Source: an uncultured Coriobacteriaceae bacterium (lineage in GTDB: Bacteria; Actinomycetota; Coriobacteriia; Coriobacteriales; Atopobiaceae). Taken from it: a DNA stretch of 64,000 nt. The notes below the pieces were generated by a model that saw nothing but the letters and a program-made list of their open reading frames with translations, was not told the origin of the DNA and ran no database searches. Both the position numbers and the translations under genes were made by a program. Below, in pieces: positions 1 to 8,801 of the stretch (its first letter is position 1; every line of letters starts with the position of its first letter). The DNA is taken from the NCBI GenBank assembly GCA_902790135.1, contig CADAQM010000008.1, positions 62,001 through 126,000 on the forward strand, written 5' to 3'.

Positions 1-1
1 C

Positions 2-724
2 CTGACCGACGGCCTCGCGGAGCATTGCGACGAGCGCCTGAGCGACGTGTGCCTCGCCTTTGCCGAGACGCTCGTGCGCATGGCTGGGGGAGTGATCGCG
101 GGCATCAAGCCCTCCGCCATCTTCAGCATCCCCATGCGCGCCTACTGCGTGGGGCGCTGGCGCCAGTTGGAGCGTCGGGCCCTGGATGAGGCGCTCCGGG
201 CCTATGCACGCGTGCTCCCCAGCTACGGCGTGGCGCTTGCGGTGCTCTACCGCAACGACCGTCGCGTCTACCTGATGATCTGGCGTCCCGACATGATTGA
301 GGTGGCGCTTGCGGACGCGGATGCCGCTGCCATCCTGCAGCAGGAGGGCTACGCGTCGGCGTCTGCGGACGAGCAGGTCATGGAGCTGCGGCGCCGTCTG
401 GCTGCGTACTACCGCCGCGACGAGGGTGCGGAGTTCCCGCACGAGATCGGACTCTTTCTGGGCTACCCGCCCGAGGACGTGCGCGGCTTCATGGCGGGGG
501 AGGAGGCGACCTGCGTCGGTCCGTGGTGTGCCTATGGCGACGCCGAGGCGGCGCAGCGCCGATTTGATGCACTGGAGAGGCAGGAGCGTCGCTGCCGCAA
601 GGCGCTTTGCGCGGGGAGAGTCGCTCGGTGCGCTCTTCTCCATGAGCGGCATCGCATGAGTTTTGCAACAGAGCCCGCACAAGGGAAGGCGGGCCAAAAC
701 CTATCCAAGGAGGATATGACATGA
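2..724 (+). CDS. DUF3793 family protein, 5' end outside window
   Basis: The reading frame is open from the first bases of the window, so the true start is upstream; an internal GTG at 47 is not convincing. The visible protein contains AGIKPSAIFSI near its start and a C-terminal half with HEIGLFLGYPPEDVRGF, which I recognise as the DUF3793 pattern. The family has no established biochemical role, but in anaerobic Firmicutes and Actinobacteria it is commonly found next to small flavodoxins, as here. Its stop overlaps the flavodoxin start (ATGA at 721-724), and the flavodoxin ribosome-binding site AAGGAGG lies inside its 3' end, so the two are translationally coupled. The last ~30 residues are polar and look like run-on sequence. 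A role in iron or redox metabolism is only inferred from context. Confidence 0.8.
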   Translation: MTDGLAEHCDERLSDVCLAFAETLVRMAGGVIAGIKPSAIFSIPMRAYCVGRWRQLERRALDEALRAYARVLPSYGVALAVLYRNDRRVYLMIWRPDMIEVALADADAAAILQQEGYASASADEQVMELRRRLAAYYRRDEGAEFPHEIGLFLGYPPEDVRGFMAGEEATCVGPWCAYGDAEAAQRRFDALERQERRCRKALCAGRVARCALLHERHRMSFATEPAQGKAGQNLSKEDMT

Positions 725-1119
725 GCGTTGCAGTTGTGTATTGGTCCCAGACCGGCAACACCGAGGCCATGGCCAACATTCTGGCCGATGCGGCATCTGG
801 CGAGGCCATCAACTGGGAGGATTTCTCTGCCGATAAGTGCGCCGATTACGACGCGTTCGCATTCGGTTGTCCCGCAATGGGCGCCGAGGAGCTCGACCCG
901 GATTTCGAGGAGCTCTGGGACGCCTGCAAGGGCGAGCTGGGTGACAAGCCCGTCGTGCTGTTCGGCTCTTATGACTGGGGCACGGGCGAGTGGATGGACA
1001 CTTGGAAGGACGCTGCCGAGGGCGACGGCGTCAACGTCGTGGAGACCGTCATCGCCAACCTCGAGCCCGACGACGAGGCCGAGGAGGCCCTGAAGGTTGC
1101 TGCCGCCAAGCTGGCCTAG
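721..1119 (+). CDS. Flavodoxin (short-chain)
   Basis: This 132-residue protein begins MSVAVVYWSQTGNTEAMA; the SQTGNT segment (residues 9-14) is the FMN phosphate-binding loop of flavodoxins. Later segments (AFGCPAMGAEELD and LFGSYDWGTGEWMD) match the two loops that pack on the isoalloxazine ring. Flavodoxins are cytoplasmic one-electron carriers that replace ferredoxin when iron is scarce. The length is typical of short-chain flavodoxins. The start is fixed by AAGGAGG upstream and by the 4-base overlap with the DUF3793 gene. A strong terminator follows directly, so the two genes probably form the end of one transcript. Confidence 0.93.
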   Translation: MSVAVVYWSQTGNTEAMANILADAASGEAINWEDFSADKCADYDAFAFGCPAMGAEELDPDFEELWDACKGELGDKPVVLFGSYDWGTGEWMDTWKDAAEGDGVNVVETVIANLEPDDEAEEALKVAAAKLA

Positions 1120-1144
1120 TCTCGCCTATAGCTTATAGGGAGCA

Positions 1145-1185
1145 AAGCGCGCCCCAGCGGACTGCATCCGCTGGGGCGCGCTTTT
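1145..1185 (+). terminator. Rho-independent terminator after the flavodoxin gene
   Basis: A 16-bp perfect stem (AAGCGCGCCCCAGCGG paired with its complement at 1168-1183) encloses a 7-base loop and ends in a short T run. Confidence 0.9.
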
Positions 1186-1198
1186 GGATGAGAGCTAC

Positions 1199-1566
1199 TG
1201 GTTCGCTGGCAGAGCCGCAACGGGCATCGGTTCCGTCTCCAGCGACGGACGTGTCACCACCGGTCCGCTGCCAGAGCCGCAAGGCTGGTTCGTTCCGTCC
1301 CGTTCGACGGACCAGTCGCCACCGGTCCGCTCTGGGAGCCGCAACGGGCATCGGTTCCGTCCCCAGCGACGGACGGGTCGCCACTGGTCCGCCCCGGGAG
1401 CCGCAACGGGGCCCGGTTCCGTCCCCAGCGACGGACCGGTCGCCACTGGTCCGCTGGCAGAGCCGCAACGGGCATCGGTTCCGTCCCCAGCGACGGACGG
1501 GTCGCCACTGGTCCGTCCCGGGGGACGCAACGGGGCTGGTTCCGTCCCCGCCGACGGACGGGTGGC
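1199..1566. repeat. 62-bp GC-rich tandem repeat array A (6 units)
   Basis: The marker GCCGCAA recurs at 1214, 1276, 1338, 1400 and 1462, with a variant GACGCAA at 1524, i.e. every 62 bp exactly. Each unit carries TCCGTC-N6-GACGGA (6-bp hairpin), then a CGGAC...GTCCG inverted pair, then GAGCCGCAACGGG. The unit length is not a multiple of three and the unit lacks stop codons in most frames, so several overlapping open frames on both strands are artefacts. The array lies between the converging 3' ends of the flavodoxin and gpmA genes, inside their two terminators. The same unit forms a second array at 42879-43232. Confidence 0.95.
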
Positions 1567-1579
1567 TATCCTGCCCATG

Positions 1580-1610
1580 AAAACGCCCGCCCCTGGCGGG
1601 ACGGGCGTGC
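1580..1610 (-). terminator. Terminator of gpmA (minus strand)
   Basis: Read on the minus strand, ACGCCCG and CGGGCGT (1583-1589 and 1602-1608) form a stem followed by TTTT. A second GCCGCC/GGCGGC hairpin lies just before it at 1613-1636. Confidence 0.75.
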
Positions 1611-1653
1611 GCCGCCAAGATCGCTCCCGGCGGCAGGTCTATGCGACGTGAAA

Positions 1654-2421
1654 CTACTTCTTGGCCTTGCCCTGGTTGGCGACGGCGTCGATCTTGGCGG
1701 CGATGACCTCGGGGTCGCCAATGTAGTGCTTGTCGACGACGTTCCAGTCCTGGTCGAAGGTGTAGGACAGCGGCACGGCGGTCGGGATGTTGACCTCGAG
1801 GATCTCCTCCGGGGTGAGGTGCTCGAACATCATGACGAGGGAGCGCAGGCTGTTGCCGTGGGCGGCGATGAGGACGCGCTTGCCGGCCTTGAGCTGCGGG
1901 GCGATCTCGTCCTGGAAGTACGGCCATGCGCGGGCGATGCAGTCCTTCAGGCACTCGGTGTAGGGGAGCTGGTCCTTCATGGCAACGTCGCGGTACTCCT
2001 CGGCGATCTGGGCGCAGCGCTCGTCGCCGGGCTCGAGGGCCTTGGCGGGCACGTCGAAGGAGCGACGCCAGATCTTGACCTGCTCGTCACCGTACTTGGC
2101 AGCGGTCTCGGCCTTGTTCATGCCCTGCAGGGCGCCATAGTGACGCTCGTTGAGCTTCCAGGTCTTGATGACAGGCAGCCACTCGCGGTCCATCGCGAAC
2201 AGGACGTTGTTCAGGGTGTGGATGGCGCGCTTGAGGTAAGAGGTGTAGCAGATGTCGAAGTCGTAGCCGGCCTCCTTGAGGGCCTTGCCGCCGTCGAGGG
2301 CTTCCTGCACGCCAGCCTCAGAGAGATCCACGTCGGTCCAGCCAGTAAAGAGGTTTGCCTTGTTCCACTCGCTCTCGCCGTGACGGATGATAACAAGGTG
2401 CATCAGGTTGTCTTCGGCCAT
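1654..2421 (-). CDS. gpmA: 2,3-bisphosphoglycerate-dependent phosphoglycerate mutase
   Basis: The protein (255 residues) interconverts 3- and 2-phosphoglycerate in glycolysis and gluconeogenesis in the cytoplasm. It has the phosphohistidine motif [10 protein letters not shown] (His14), the dPGM segment [18 protein letters not shown], and the second active-site histidine in [10 protein letters not shown], so it is the cofactor-dependent histidine phosphatase type. The frame is open ~150 bp further upstream, but the start at 2421 is chosen because it has GAAAGGA seven bases upstream and gives the family's usual N-terminus. It is divergent from glnA, with a 297-bp gap between them. Confidence 0.97.
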   Translation of the reverse strand: MAEDNLMHLVIIRHGESEWNKANLFTGWTDVDLSEAGVQEALDGGKALKEAGYDFDICYTSYLKRAIHTLNNVLFAMDREWLPVIKTWKLNERHYGALQGMNKAETAAKYGDEQVKIWRRSFDVPAKALEPGDERCAQIAEEYRDVAMKDQLPYTECLKDCIARAWPYFQDEIAPQLKAGKRVLIAAHGNSLRSLVMMFEHLTPEEILEVNIPTAVPLSYTFDQDWNVVDKHYIGDPEVIAAKIDAVANQGKAKK

Positions 2422-2529
2422 GGGTAGGTCCTTTCTCGTTGCCGTAATGTATACACGTACATGCAATGATTCTACCGCACAAGAAAGGCTCGACTTTGAC
2501 AAAGGCTGGCAACGGTAGGTCTTGAGTCG

Positions 2530-2557
2530 TTGGGGGTTTCTTAGCCTCTGGTATAGT
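2530..2557 (+). promoter_or_regulatory. Possible upstream promoter in the gpmA-glnA gap
   Basis: TTGGGG and TATAGT are separated by 16 bases. The -10 is good and the -35 weak, so this is tentative. Confidence 0.35.
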
Positions 2558-2617
2558 GTGTGCGCACGCATCATTTGTCAGCGCTTCGTCCGGCTTTTGT
2601 CTTCCACCCGCAAAGGG

Positions 2618-2633
2618 GTAACAGAGGTGAAAC
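2618..2633 (+). promoter_or_regulatory. GlnR-type box upstream of glnA
   Basis: The sequence is GTAAC-AGAGGT-GAAAC, an exact match to the GTNAC-N6-GAAAC pattern known for actinobacterial GlnR. It lies about 85 bp before the glnA start and just upstream of a plausible promoter (TTGCAA at 2642-2647, 16 bases, TACGTA at 2664-2669), which is where an activator would sit. On the opposite strand GTAAC-AATAAT-TGCAA (2640s-2650s) may be a second, weaker half-site. Confidence 0.6.
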
Positions 2634-2718
2634 CGCAAACCTTGCAATTATTGTTACTCTAGATACGTATGTGAAAAGAGGGACGCGTGCGGTGCGTCAG
2701 TCAAAGGGAGGTTGTCAC

Positions 2719-4059
2719 ATGAGCGGCGACCACGAGATTGATTTCGTCCTGAGGACGGTCGAGAAGCGGGACATCCGCTTCATCAGGCTTTGGTTTACCG
2801 ATGTGCTCGGAAACCTCAAGTCGTTCTCCATCTCCTCCGAGGAGCTGGAGGAGGCCTTCGAGGAGGGCATCGGCTTTGATGGGTCGTCCATCGAGGGCTT
2901 CACCCCGATGGAGGAGTCCGACATGCTGGCCTATCCCGATCCCAGCACCTTCGCGATTCTCCCTTGGCGTCCCAAGGAGAAGGGTGTCGCGCGCATGTTC
3001 TGCGACATCCGTACCCCCTCGCGCGAGCCCTTTGACGGCGACCCGCGCTCCTGCCTCCGCAACCTCTTCCGCAAGGTGGACGAGAAGGGCTACGTGCTCA
3101 ACGTCGGTCCCAAGATCGAGTACTTCTACTTCGGCAACAACATCGACCCGGTGCCGCTGGACTTTGCGGGCTACTTCGACCTCACGTCTTCCGACGTCTC
3201 AACCGACCTCAGGCGCGAGACCACGCTCATGCTCGAGCGCATGTCCATCCCCGTGGAGTACTCCTTCCACTCCAACGCGCCGTCGCAGAACTCCGTCGAG
3301 CTGCGCTACGCCGAAGCCCTGAGCTGTGCGGACAACATCATGACCGCGCGCCTGGTCATCCGCCAGGAGGCCTTTGCCAACGACATGTTCGCCTCGTTCA
3401 TGCCCAAGCCGCTCACCGAGTACTCGGGCTCCGGCATGTTCCTGTATCAGTCGCTCTTTGACCACGAGGGCAACAACCTCTTCTGGGCGCCCAAGGAGTA
3501 TCACCCCGCGCACCTGTCCGACATCGGACAGCACTATGTGGCCGGCCTGCTCAAGTACGCGCCGGAGTTCGCGATGGTCACCAACCCCACCGTCAACTCC
3601 TACAAGCGCCTGGTCAACAACGGCGAGGTGCCGGTCTATGCCACCTGGGGCATCAAGAACCGCTCCGCTCTGGTGCGCATCCCCACGCACAAGCCGGGCA
3701 AGCATAACTCTACCCGTGTCGAGCTGCGCAACCCCGACCCGACGGCCAACCCCTACCTCGCGCTGGCAGCCACGCTGGCAGCGGGCGTACGTGGCATCGA
3801 GGAGGGCCTGCCCCTGCCCAAGGAGATGAGTGGCAACTACCTCGACCTCTCCGAGTCCGAGGCCGCCGCGCGTGGCATCGCGCGCCTGCCTCACACGTTG
3901 GGTGAGGCCATCGAGCGCTTCGAGAAGAGCGACCTCATGCGCGAGGCTCTGGGCGAGCACATCTTCGAGTACCTCATCGCGGCAAAGCGTCGCGAGTGGA
4001 ACGAGTACTGCACGACGGTCACCGACTGGGAGCGCAAGCGCTACTACAGCGGCCTGTAG
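2719..4059 (+). CDS. glnA: Glutamine synthetase, type I (alpha subtype)
   Basis: The 446-residue enzyme condenses glutamate and ammonia to glutamine with ATP. Recognisable parts are the beta-Grasp N-domain with WFTDVLGNLKS and GFDGSSIEGF, and the catalytic region with KIEYFYF, the NPTVNSYKRL stretch and the NRSALVRIP loop. The classical adenylylation segment (NLYDLPPE) of the beta subtype is absent; the aligned place reads GNYLDLSESEA. The enzyme should therefore not be controlled by GlnE and is more likely feedback-inhibited or transcriptionally controlled. The start follows AAAGGGAGG; a longer upstream open frame lacks family similarity. A GlnR-like box precedes the gene and a strong terminator follows. 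A second, type III synthetase is encoded at 22.6 kb. Confidence 0.96.
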   Translation: MSGDHEIDFVLRTVEKRDIRFIRLWFTDVLGNLKSFSISSEELEEAFEEGIGFDGSSIEGFTPMEESDMLAYPDPSTFAILPWRPKEKGVARMFCDIRTPSREPFDGDPRSCLRNLFRKVDEKGYVLNVGPKIEYFYFGNNIDPVPLDFAGYFDLTSSDVSTDLRRETTLMLERMSIPVEYSFHSNAPSQNSVELRYAEALSCADNIMTARLVIRQEAFANDMFASFMPKPLTEYSGSGMFLYQSLFDHEGNNLFWAPKEYHPAHLSDIGQHYVAGLLKYAPEFAMVTNPTVNSYKRLVNNGEVPVYATWGIKNRSALVRIPTHKPGKHNSTRVELRNPDPTANPYLALAATLAAGVRGIEEGLPLPKEMSGNYLDLSESEAAARGIARLPHTLGEAIERFEKSDLMREALGEHIFEYLIAAKRREWNEYCTTVTDWERKRYYSGL

Positions 4060-4084
4060 GCCCGTTCAAACATGAATCGTTATG

Positions 4085-4122
4085 CGCAGGGGCATCGCGT
4101 TGGCGGTGCCCCTGCGTCATCT
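4085..4122 (+). terminator. Terminator after glnA
   Basis: CGCAGGGGCA pairs perfectly with TGCCCCTGCG (4107-4116) around a 12-base loop; the tail is only weakly T-rich. Confidence 0.75.
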
Positions 4123-4133
4123 TGCGCAATTCC

Positions 4134-4326
4134 GTAACTGATACGTACCGTGTTGGTATGCAAAGCTATGCGCGAAGCATAGCCATGATTTACACTATTA
4201 TGCACAATCAGGTGAGAATCGACCAAACTTATACGATGTTTGTATCCGATTGATAAACACATTCGCAATTTGGCGTGGGTTGTCGGTCAAACCGTCATGA
4301 TAGGAGTCCCCAATGGGGGCATTGGG
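4134..4326 (+). promoter_or_regulatory. Leader region of the amino-acid ABC operon with three inverted repeats
   Basis: This AT-richer gap upstream of the binding-protein gene contains GTAAC-TGATAC-GTACC (4134-4149), a half match to the GlnR box. It also has GCTATGC/GCATAGC (4165-4183) and CCCAATG/CATTGGG with a 4-G loop (4309-4326). No clean -35/-10 pair could be fixed. It probably holds the operon promoter and regulatory sites. Confidence 0.35.
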
Positions 4327-4413
4327 CAAAGCATAGGCTCGAATGCAGGGATTGGTACACCCGCCAACCCGCACGTTAAGAGCCAAAGACCATCTCAAGG
4401 AAGGGGATATTCC

Positions 4414-5244
4414 ATGAGCAACCAGATTACCCGCCGCAGCTTCATTGGTGCCATCTCGGCTTCTGCCGCAACCATTGCGCTGGCCGCCTGTGGCTCTGGT
4501 GCCGCCGAGGGCGACGCTGCTCCAGCCGAGGACGGCTCCTACACCCTGGTCAAGGAAGGCCAGCTCATCAGCGTGTCCGACATGGAGTGCCCGCCGTTCA
4601 GCTCCTACAAGGAGGGCACCTCCGACCCCGAGGGCTTCGAGATCGACATGATGGCCGCCGTCGCCGAGAAGCTCGGCCTCGAGTCGGTCTGGCTGCCCAA
4701 GATGGACTTCGACGGCATCATCCCGCTCATCCAGCAGGGCGGCAAGGCCGACATCGGCGTGGCCAACTTCACCATCACCGACGAGCGCGCCAAGCTCATC
4801 GACTTCACAGACCCGTATTACGTTGCCAACATCGGTTTCGTGTGCCGCGGCGACGCCACCCAGACCTCCACGGACGACTTCAACGCCGCAGGCATCCGCA
4901 TCGGCGCCCAGGGCGGCACCACCGGCGAGGCTTGGGCCAAGGAGAACCTCCCCAACGCCGAGATCGTCACGATGGCGCCCGCCAACGCCATGCTTTCCGT
5001 GCAGGGTGGCGGCGAGGGTTCCGACGCGCTCGACGCCATGGTCGCCGACCTGCCCGTGGTGCAGGGCCTCATCAACAAGTCCTATCCCGACCTGCAGATT
5101 CTTGACGAGATTGCCACGGGCGACGAGTTTGGCATCGTCGTGTCCAAGGACAACCCCGCGCTCACCGAGGCGCTCAACGGCGCCCTGGCGGAACTGCAGG
5201 CGGACGGCACCATGGACAGCCTCGTGGAGAAGTGGCTGGCGTAG
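4414..5244 (+). CDS. Amino-acid ABC transporter substrate-binding lipoprotein
   Basis: The 276-residue precursor has ITRRSF followed by a hydrophobic stretch and the lipobox LAAC (Cys26), so it is exported, possibly by Tat because of the twin arginine, and anchored as a lipoprotein. The mature part has the family-3 solute-binding fold: GFEIDMMAAVAEKLGL, the LIQQGGKADIGVANFTITDERAKLIDFTDPYY signature region, and the second lobe with GGTTGEAWAKENLP. This family binds glutamine, glutamate, arginine or histidine. It is the first gene of an operon with a permease and an ATPase and lies directly downstream of glnA, so a glutamine/glutamate-type substrate is plausible but not proven. The start has AAGGAAGGGG upstream. 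Confidence 0.92.
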   Translation: MSNQITRRSFIGAISASAATIALAACGSGAAEGDAAPAEDGSYTLVKEGQLISVSDMECPPFSSYKEGTSDPEGFEIDMMAAVAEKLGLESVWLPKMDFDGIIPLIQQGGKADIGVANFTITDERAKLIDFTDPYYVANIGFVCRGDATQTSTDDFNAAGIRIGAQGGTTGEAWAKENLPNAEIVTMAPANAMLSVQGGGEGSDALDAMVADLPVVQGLINKSYPDLQILDEIATGDEFGIVVSKDNPALTEALNGALAELQADGTMDSLVEKWLA

Positions 5245-5330
5245 GCATTTTCGATTCCAAGGGACGCGGTCGGGCGGCCGCGTCAAGGCACTGCCGCGGC
5301 CTCGCGTCGCGACCAAGGGCAAGGAGAGAG

Positions 5331-5506
5331 CCGACCTCGCCATCCTGGAGGAGATCCCCACGGGCGAGGAGTACGGCATCGCCGTCTCCAAGGACAACCC
5401 GGCCCTGCTTGCCGCCGTCTACCAGGCGCTCGCCGACATGCAGGAGGACGGCACCCCGCAGGAGATCTGGGACAAGTGGATGGTCAACACCGAGGTCTCC
5501 GAGTAG
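5331..5506 (+). pseudogene. Remnant of a second solute-binding protein (C-terminal 58 residues)
   Basis: The frame reads ADLAILEEIPTGEEYGIAV... and ends ...DKWMVNTEVSE-stop. It aligns with the C-terminus of the preceding binding protein (DLQILDEIATGDEFGIVV ... LVEKWLA), including the shared SKDNPAL. No N-terminal part, start or ribosome-binding site is present; the ~85 bases between the intact gene and this fragment are GC-rich junk. It is best explained as the end of a duplicated or recombined binding-protein gene. The copies have diverged, so the event is not recent. Confidence 0.8.
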
Positions 5507-5636
5507 CGGTAACCTGGCACCTGCAACACCTGCACTAACCCGAGGGCATGTCCCGGACGCGTGCGCACCGCGCGCTCTGGGACGTGTCCTTTATCCCGCA
5601 AGGCATGGCCGCGCGGGACGTTTTGAGGAGCACACC

Positions 5637-7019
5637 ATGATCGATCGACGCATACGCAGGACCGGCCTGCTCATGCTCGTCCTGACCCTCGCCCTGGGGC
5701 TGTTTTCCACCACGGCGCTGGCCATGACCACCGAGAAGGCCACCGCCCGCCCCAACGAGGACGGTGGCAAGCGCGTGATTGGCGGCCTCACCACGCGCCT
5801 CACCTGGGAGGGCATCGTGGGGGAGGGCGAGGAGGTCACCGCCGTCACCCTGCAACTGCCCGAGGGTTCGTCGTTTGACGACGTCACCACCAAGGTGACG
5901 GTCCTCGACGGCCTCGACCGCACGCCCATCAAGGGCGAGGCCACGCCCGACGGCGCCTCGCTGCAGGTGAGCTTCTCCGAGCCCGCCGAGGCCGGCTACC
6001 GCCTGCGCCTCGAGGTGGAGGGCATGAGCTTCCCGGCCGCCGGCGGCGACGTCAGCGTGGTGGGCAGCTACACCACCGCCGACGGCGCCACGCACGACCT
6101 CGATCCCTCCAAGCCCATCGCCACCATCGAGAGCACCTGGCTGCAGCGCACCGTCAACATGCTCGACGAGCAGGAGTGGGTCAAGGCGTGGAACTCCAGC
6201 CAGTTCCTCGGCATGTTCTTTAGGCCGCAGCTGATGCTCACCTCGCTCTTCTCGCTCTTCCCGGGCTGGATCGTGTGCCTGATCATCGTCATCGCGGCCT
6301 ATCCGTTTGCCATCCTCCTGGGCCTCGTCTTCGCGCTCATGAAGATCAGCCACAACCCGCTTATGCGCGCCATCGCCATCGTCTACATCAACTTCCTGCG
6401 CGGCACCCCGCTCTTCCTGCAGATCTACATCATGTTCTTCGGCCTGCCCATGATGCACATCAACATCCCCAACAACACGCTGGGCGTCATCGTGATGGCC
6501 ATCAACTCCTCGGCCTACCTGGCAGAGATCTTCCGTGCCGGCATCGAGTCGATTCCGGTGGGCCAGTACGAGGCGGCCTCGAGCCTGGGCATGGGACACT
6601 TGCAGACCATGACCAGCATCATCCTGCCCCAGACCATCCGCCGCGTGATTCCCACCGTCACGAGCGACTTCATCACCGCCTTCAAGGACACCTCGCTCCT
6701 GTCGTCGGTGGGCGTCATGGAGCTCATGATGTTCTCCAAGAACCTCACGGCGGTCAGCGGCAACATGACCCCGTACGTCACGGCGGCCATCTTCTACCTC
6801 ATCGTCACCCTGCCGCTCATCAAGCTGGTCACCACCGTGGAGAAGCGCATGGCGGCGGCGGAGCGCGGTGGCGGCCCGCGTCCCAAGGGCAAGGCTGCTG
6901 TCTCAAGCGCATCGTCTGGCGGCGAGGTGCTCTCTTCTGAGATGGCGGTCCATGCCGAGGCCCTCTCCCAGGACGGCTATGCGCTTGTCCCCGTCGTCTC
7001 CGGCGCACAGGAGGTGTAA
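5637..7019 (+). CDS. Amino-acid ABC transporter permease with N-terminal secreted domain
   Basis: The protein has 460 residues. Residues 1-28 form a signal peptide ending STTALA. Residues ~30-165 form a polar, beta-rich segment (for example VTAVTLQLPEGSSFDDVTTK) that I do not recognise, predicted outside the cell. From ~residue 195 a standard HisM/GlnQ-type permease follows, with several membrane segments and the cytoplasmic EAA loop around EAASSLGMGHLQTMTSIILP. Ordinary permeases of this family are ~220-240 residues, so about half of this protein is extra. It lies between the binding-protein gene and the ATPase gene (4-base gap). The start has GAGGAG upstream. The N-domain may help dock the lipoprotein or sense substrate; that is inference. 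Confidence 0.88.
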   Translation: MIDRRIRRTGLLMLVLTLALGLFSTTALAMTTEKATARPNEDGGKRVIGGLTTRLTWEGIVGEGEEVTAVTLQLPEGSSFDDVTTKVTVLDGLDRTPIKGEATPDGASLQVSFSEPAEAGYRLRLEVEGMSFPAAGGDVSVVGSYTTADGATHDLDPSKPIATIESTWLQRTVNMLDEQEWVKAWNSSQFLGMFFRPQLMLTSLFSLFPGWIVCLIIVIAAYPFAILLGLVFALMKISHNPLMRAIAIVYINFLRGTPLFLQIYIMFFGLPMMHINIPNNTLGVIVMAINSSAYLAEIFRAGIESIPVGQYEAASSLGMGHLQTMTSIILPQTIRRVIPTVTSDFITAFKDTSLLSSVGVMELMMFSKNLTAVSGNMTPYVTAAIFYLIVTLPLIKLVTTVEKRMAAAERGGGPRPKGKAAVSSASSGGEVLSSEMAVHAEALSQDGYALVPVVSGAQEV

Positions 7020-7022
7020 CCG

Positions 7023-7889
<867 letters not shown>

Positions 7890-7925
7890 TACCGCTACCT
7901 GACCTTTTTTCAAAAACGCGATACC

Positions 7926-7962
7926 AAGGGGCACTCGGACGACGTCTGGGTGCCCCTTGCAC
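7926..7962 (+). terminator. Terminator of the amino-acid ABC operon
   Basis: AAGGGGCAC and GTGCCCCTT (7950-7958) form a perfect 9-bp stem with a 15-base loop. Confidence 0.75.
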
Positions 7963-8040
7963 TTGTACATTTCGTTACATCTGTGTAGGAGCTGCCGCGC
8001 ACATGCATTGTTTGCATGCAAAAAGCTGTTTTGTGATACT

Positions 8041-8060
8041 CTTCTACAGTTGTAGTAGAA
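8041..8060 (+). promoter_or_regulatory. Inverted repeat upstream of the orphan regulator gene
   Basis: TTCTAC and GTAGTAGAA flank a short centre about 40 bp before the gene start. It is a possible operator, perhaps autoregulatory; it has no partner elsewhere in the window. Confidence 0.35.
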
Positions 8061-8096
8061 CTGCCCCTTAGGGGGCCGGTAGGCAAGGAGCAGAGG

Positions 8097-8771
8097 ATGC
8101 ATCATAAGAACATCCTGCTTATCGCCCGTACATCACGCTTCTACGAGCGTATGGGCGAGTTAAAGCACGCGCTCGACGCCTCCATTCTTCCCGCTACACC
8201 GCAGACCTTTCAGCAGGCTATTTCTACCGGTCAGGATTTTGACCTCGTAATTCTCGATCTTGATGGCCTGGAGCAGGAGACCTTGAACGCGGTCGACGCC
8301 TACGTCGCCGACAACGGTTTTATCCCCACGCTGTTCATCCAGGACGAGGACAAGCTATCCAATCTGCATATGCCCGCTCAGGGACGCAACGACTTTGTCC
8401 TGGCATCGGCCGGCAAGGCCGAGTTTGCCGTGCGCTGCGCACTGCTGCTGTGGCCGGGCGAGGAGAGTGCCTCGGCTGACATCGTGACCGTCGACAACAT
8501 GACCATCAACCTGGCCACCTACCAGGTCTATATCGACGGCAGCCCCGTCGACCTGACCCTCATGGAGTACTCGCTGCTCTCCTTCCTGGCGACGCATCCC
8601 TCGCGCGCCTACTCGCGCGAGACCCTGCTGCACCGCGTCTGGGGCTTCGAGTACTGCGGCGGCACCAGGACGGTAGACGTGCACATCCGACGCGTCCGCT
8701 CCAAGGTGGGACCGCAGGTTGCCGCCCATATCGTCACGGTGCGTGGCGTGGGATACCTCTTCAAGCTCTAG
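8097..8771 (+). CDS. Orphan OmpR/PhoB-family regulator, GlnR-like, degenerate receiver
   Basis: The protein has 224 residues. The C-terminal half (from ~130) is an OmpR-type winged helix: LTLMEYSLLSFLATHPSR, then LLHRVWGFEYCGGTRTVDVH and VRGVGYLF. The GGTRTVDVH segment and overall layout are close to actinobacterial GlnR. The N-terminal half keeps a receiver-like aspartate (LVILDLDG) but lacks the acidic pair after strand 1 (reads LLIARTS) and the KP motif, so it is a pseudo-receiver, as in GlnR. No kinase gene is adjacent. The gene sits directly after glnA and a glutamine-type ABC operon. I call the OmpR family with confidence and GlnR function as an inference. It ends in its own terminator. 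Confidence 0.85.
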   Translation: MHHKNILLIARTSRFYERMGELKHALDASILPATPQTFQQAISTGQDFDLVILDLDGLEQETLNAVDAYVADNGFIPTLFIQDEDKLSNLHMPAQGRNDFVLASAGKAEFAVRCALLLWPGEESASADIVTVDNMTINLATYQVYIDGSPVDLTLMEYSLLSFLATHPSRAYSRETLLHRVWGFEYCGGTRTVDVHIRRVRSKVGPQVAAHIVTVRGVGYLFKL

Positions 8772-8777
8772 CGACGC

Positions 8778-8801
8778 AGGCCCTTCGGGGCCTGTCTTTT
8801 T
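8778..8801 (+). terminator. Terminator after the orphan regulator
   Basis: AGGCCC-TTCG-GGGCCT followed by GTCTTTTT: a short tetraloop hairpin with a good T tract. Confidence 0.9.

Noticed and set aside
1199-1566. CRISPR array
   Set aside because: The repeats are directly joined with no unique spacers, and no cas genes are in the window.
1133-1954. Long open frames on both strands over array A (and likewise 42517-43339 over array B)
   Set aside because: The 62-bp period is not a multiple of three, the translations repeat in shifted form, no RBS is present, and frames on both strands are equally open. These are artefacts of stop-poor GC-rich repeats.
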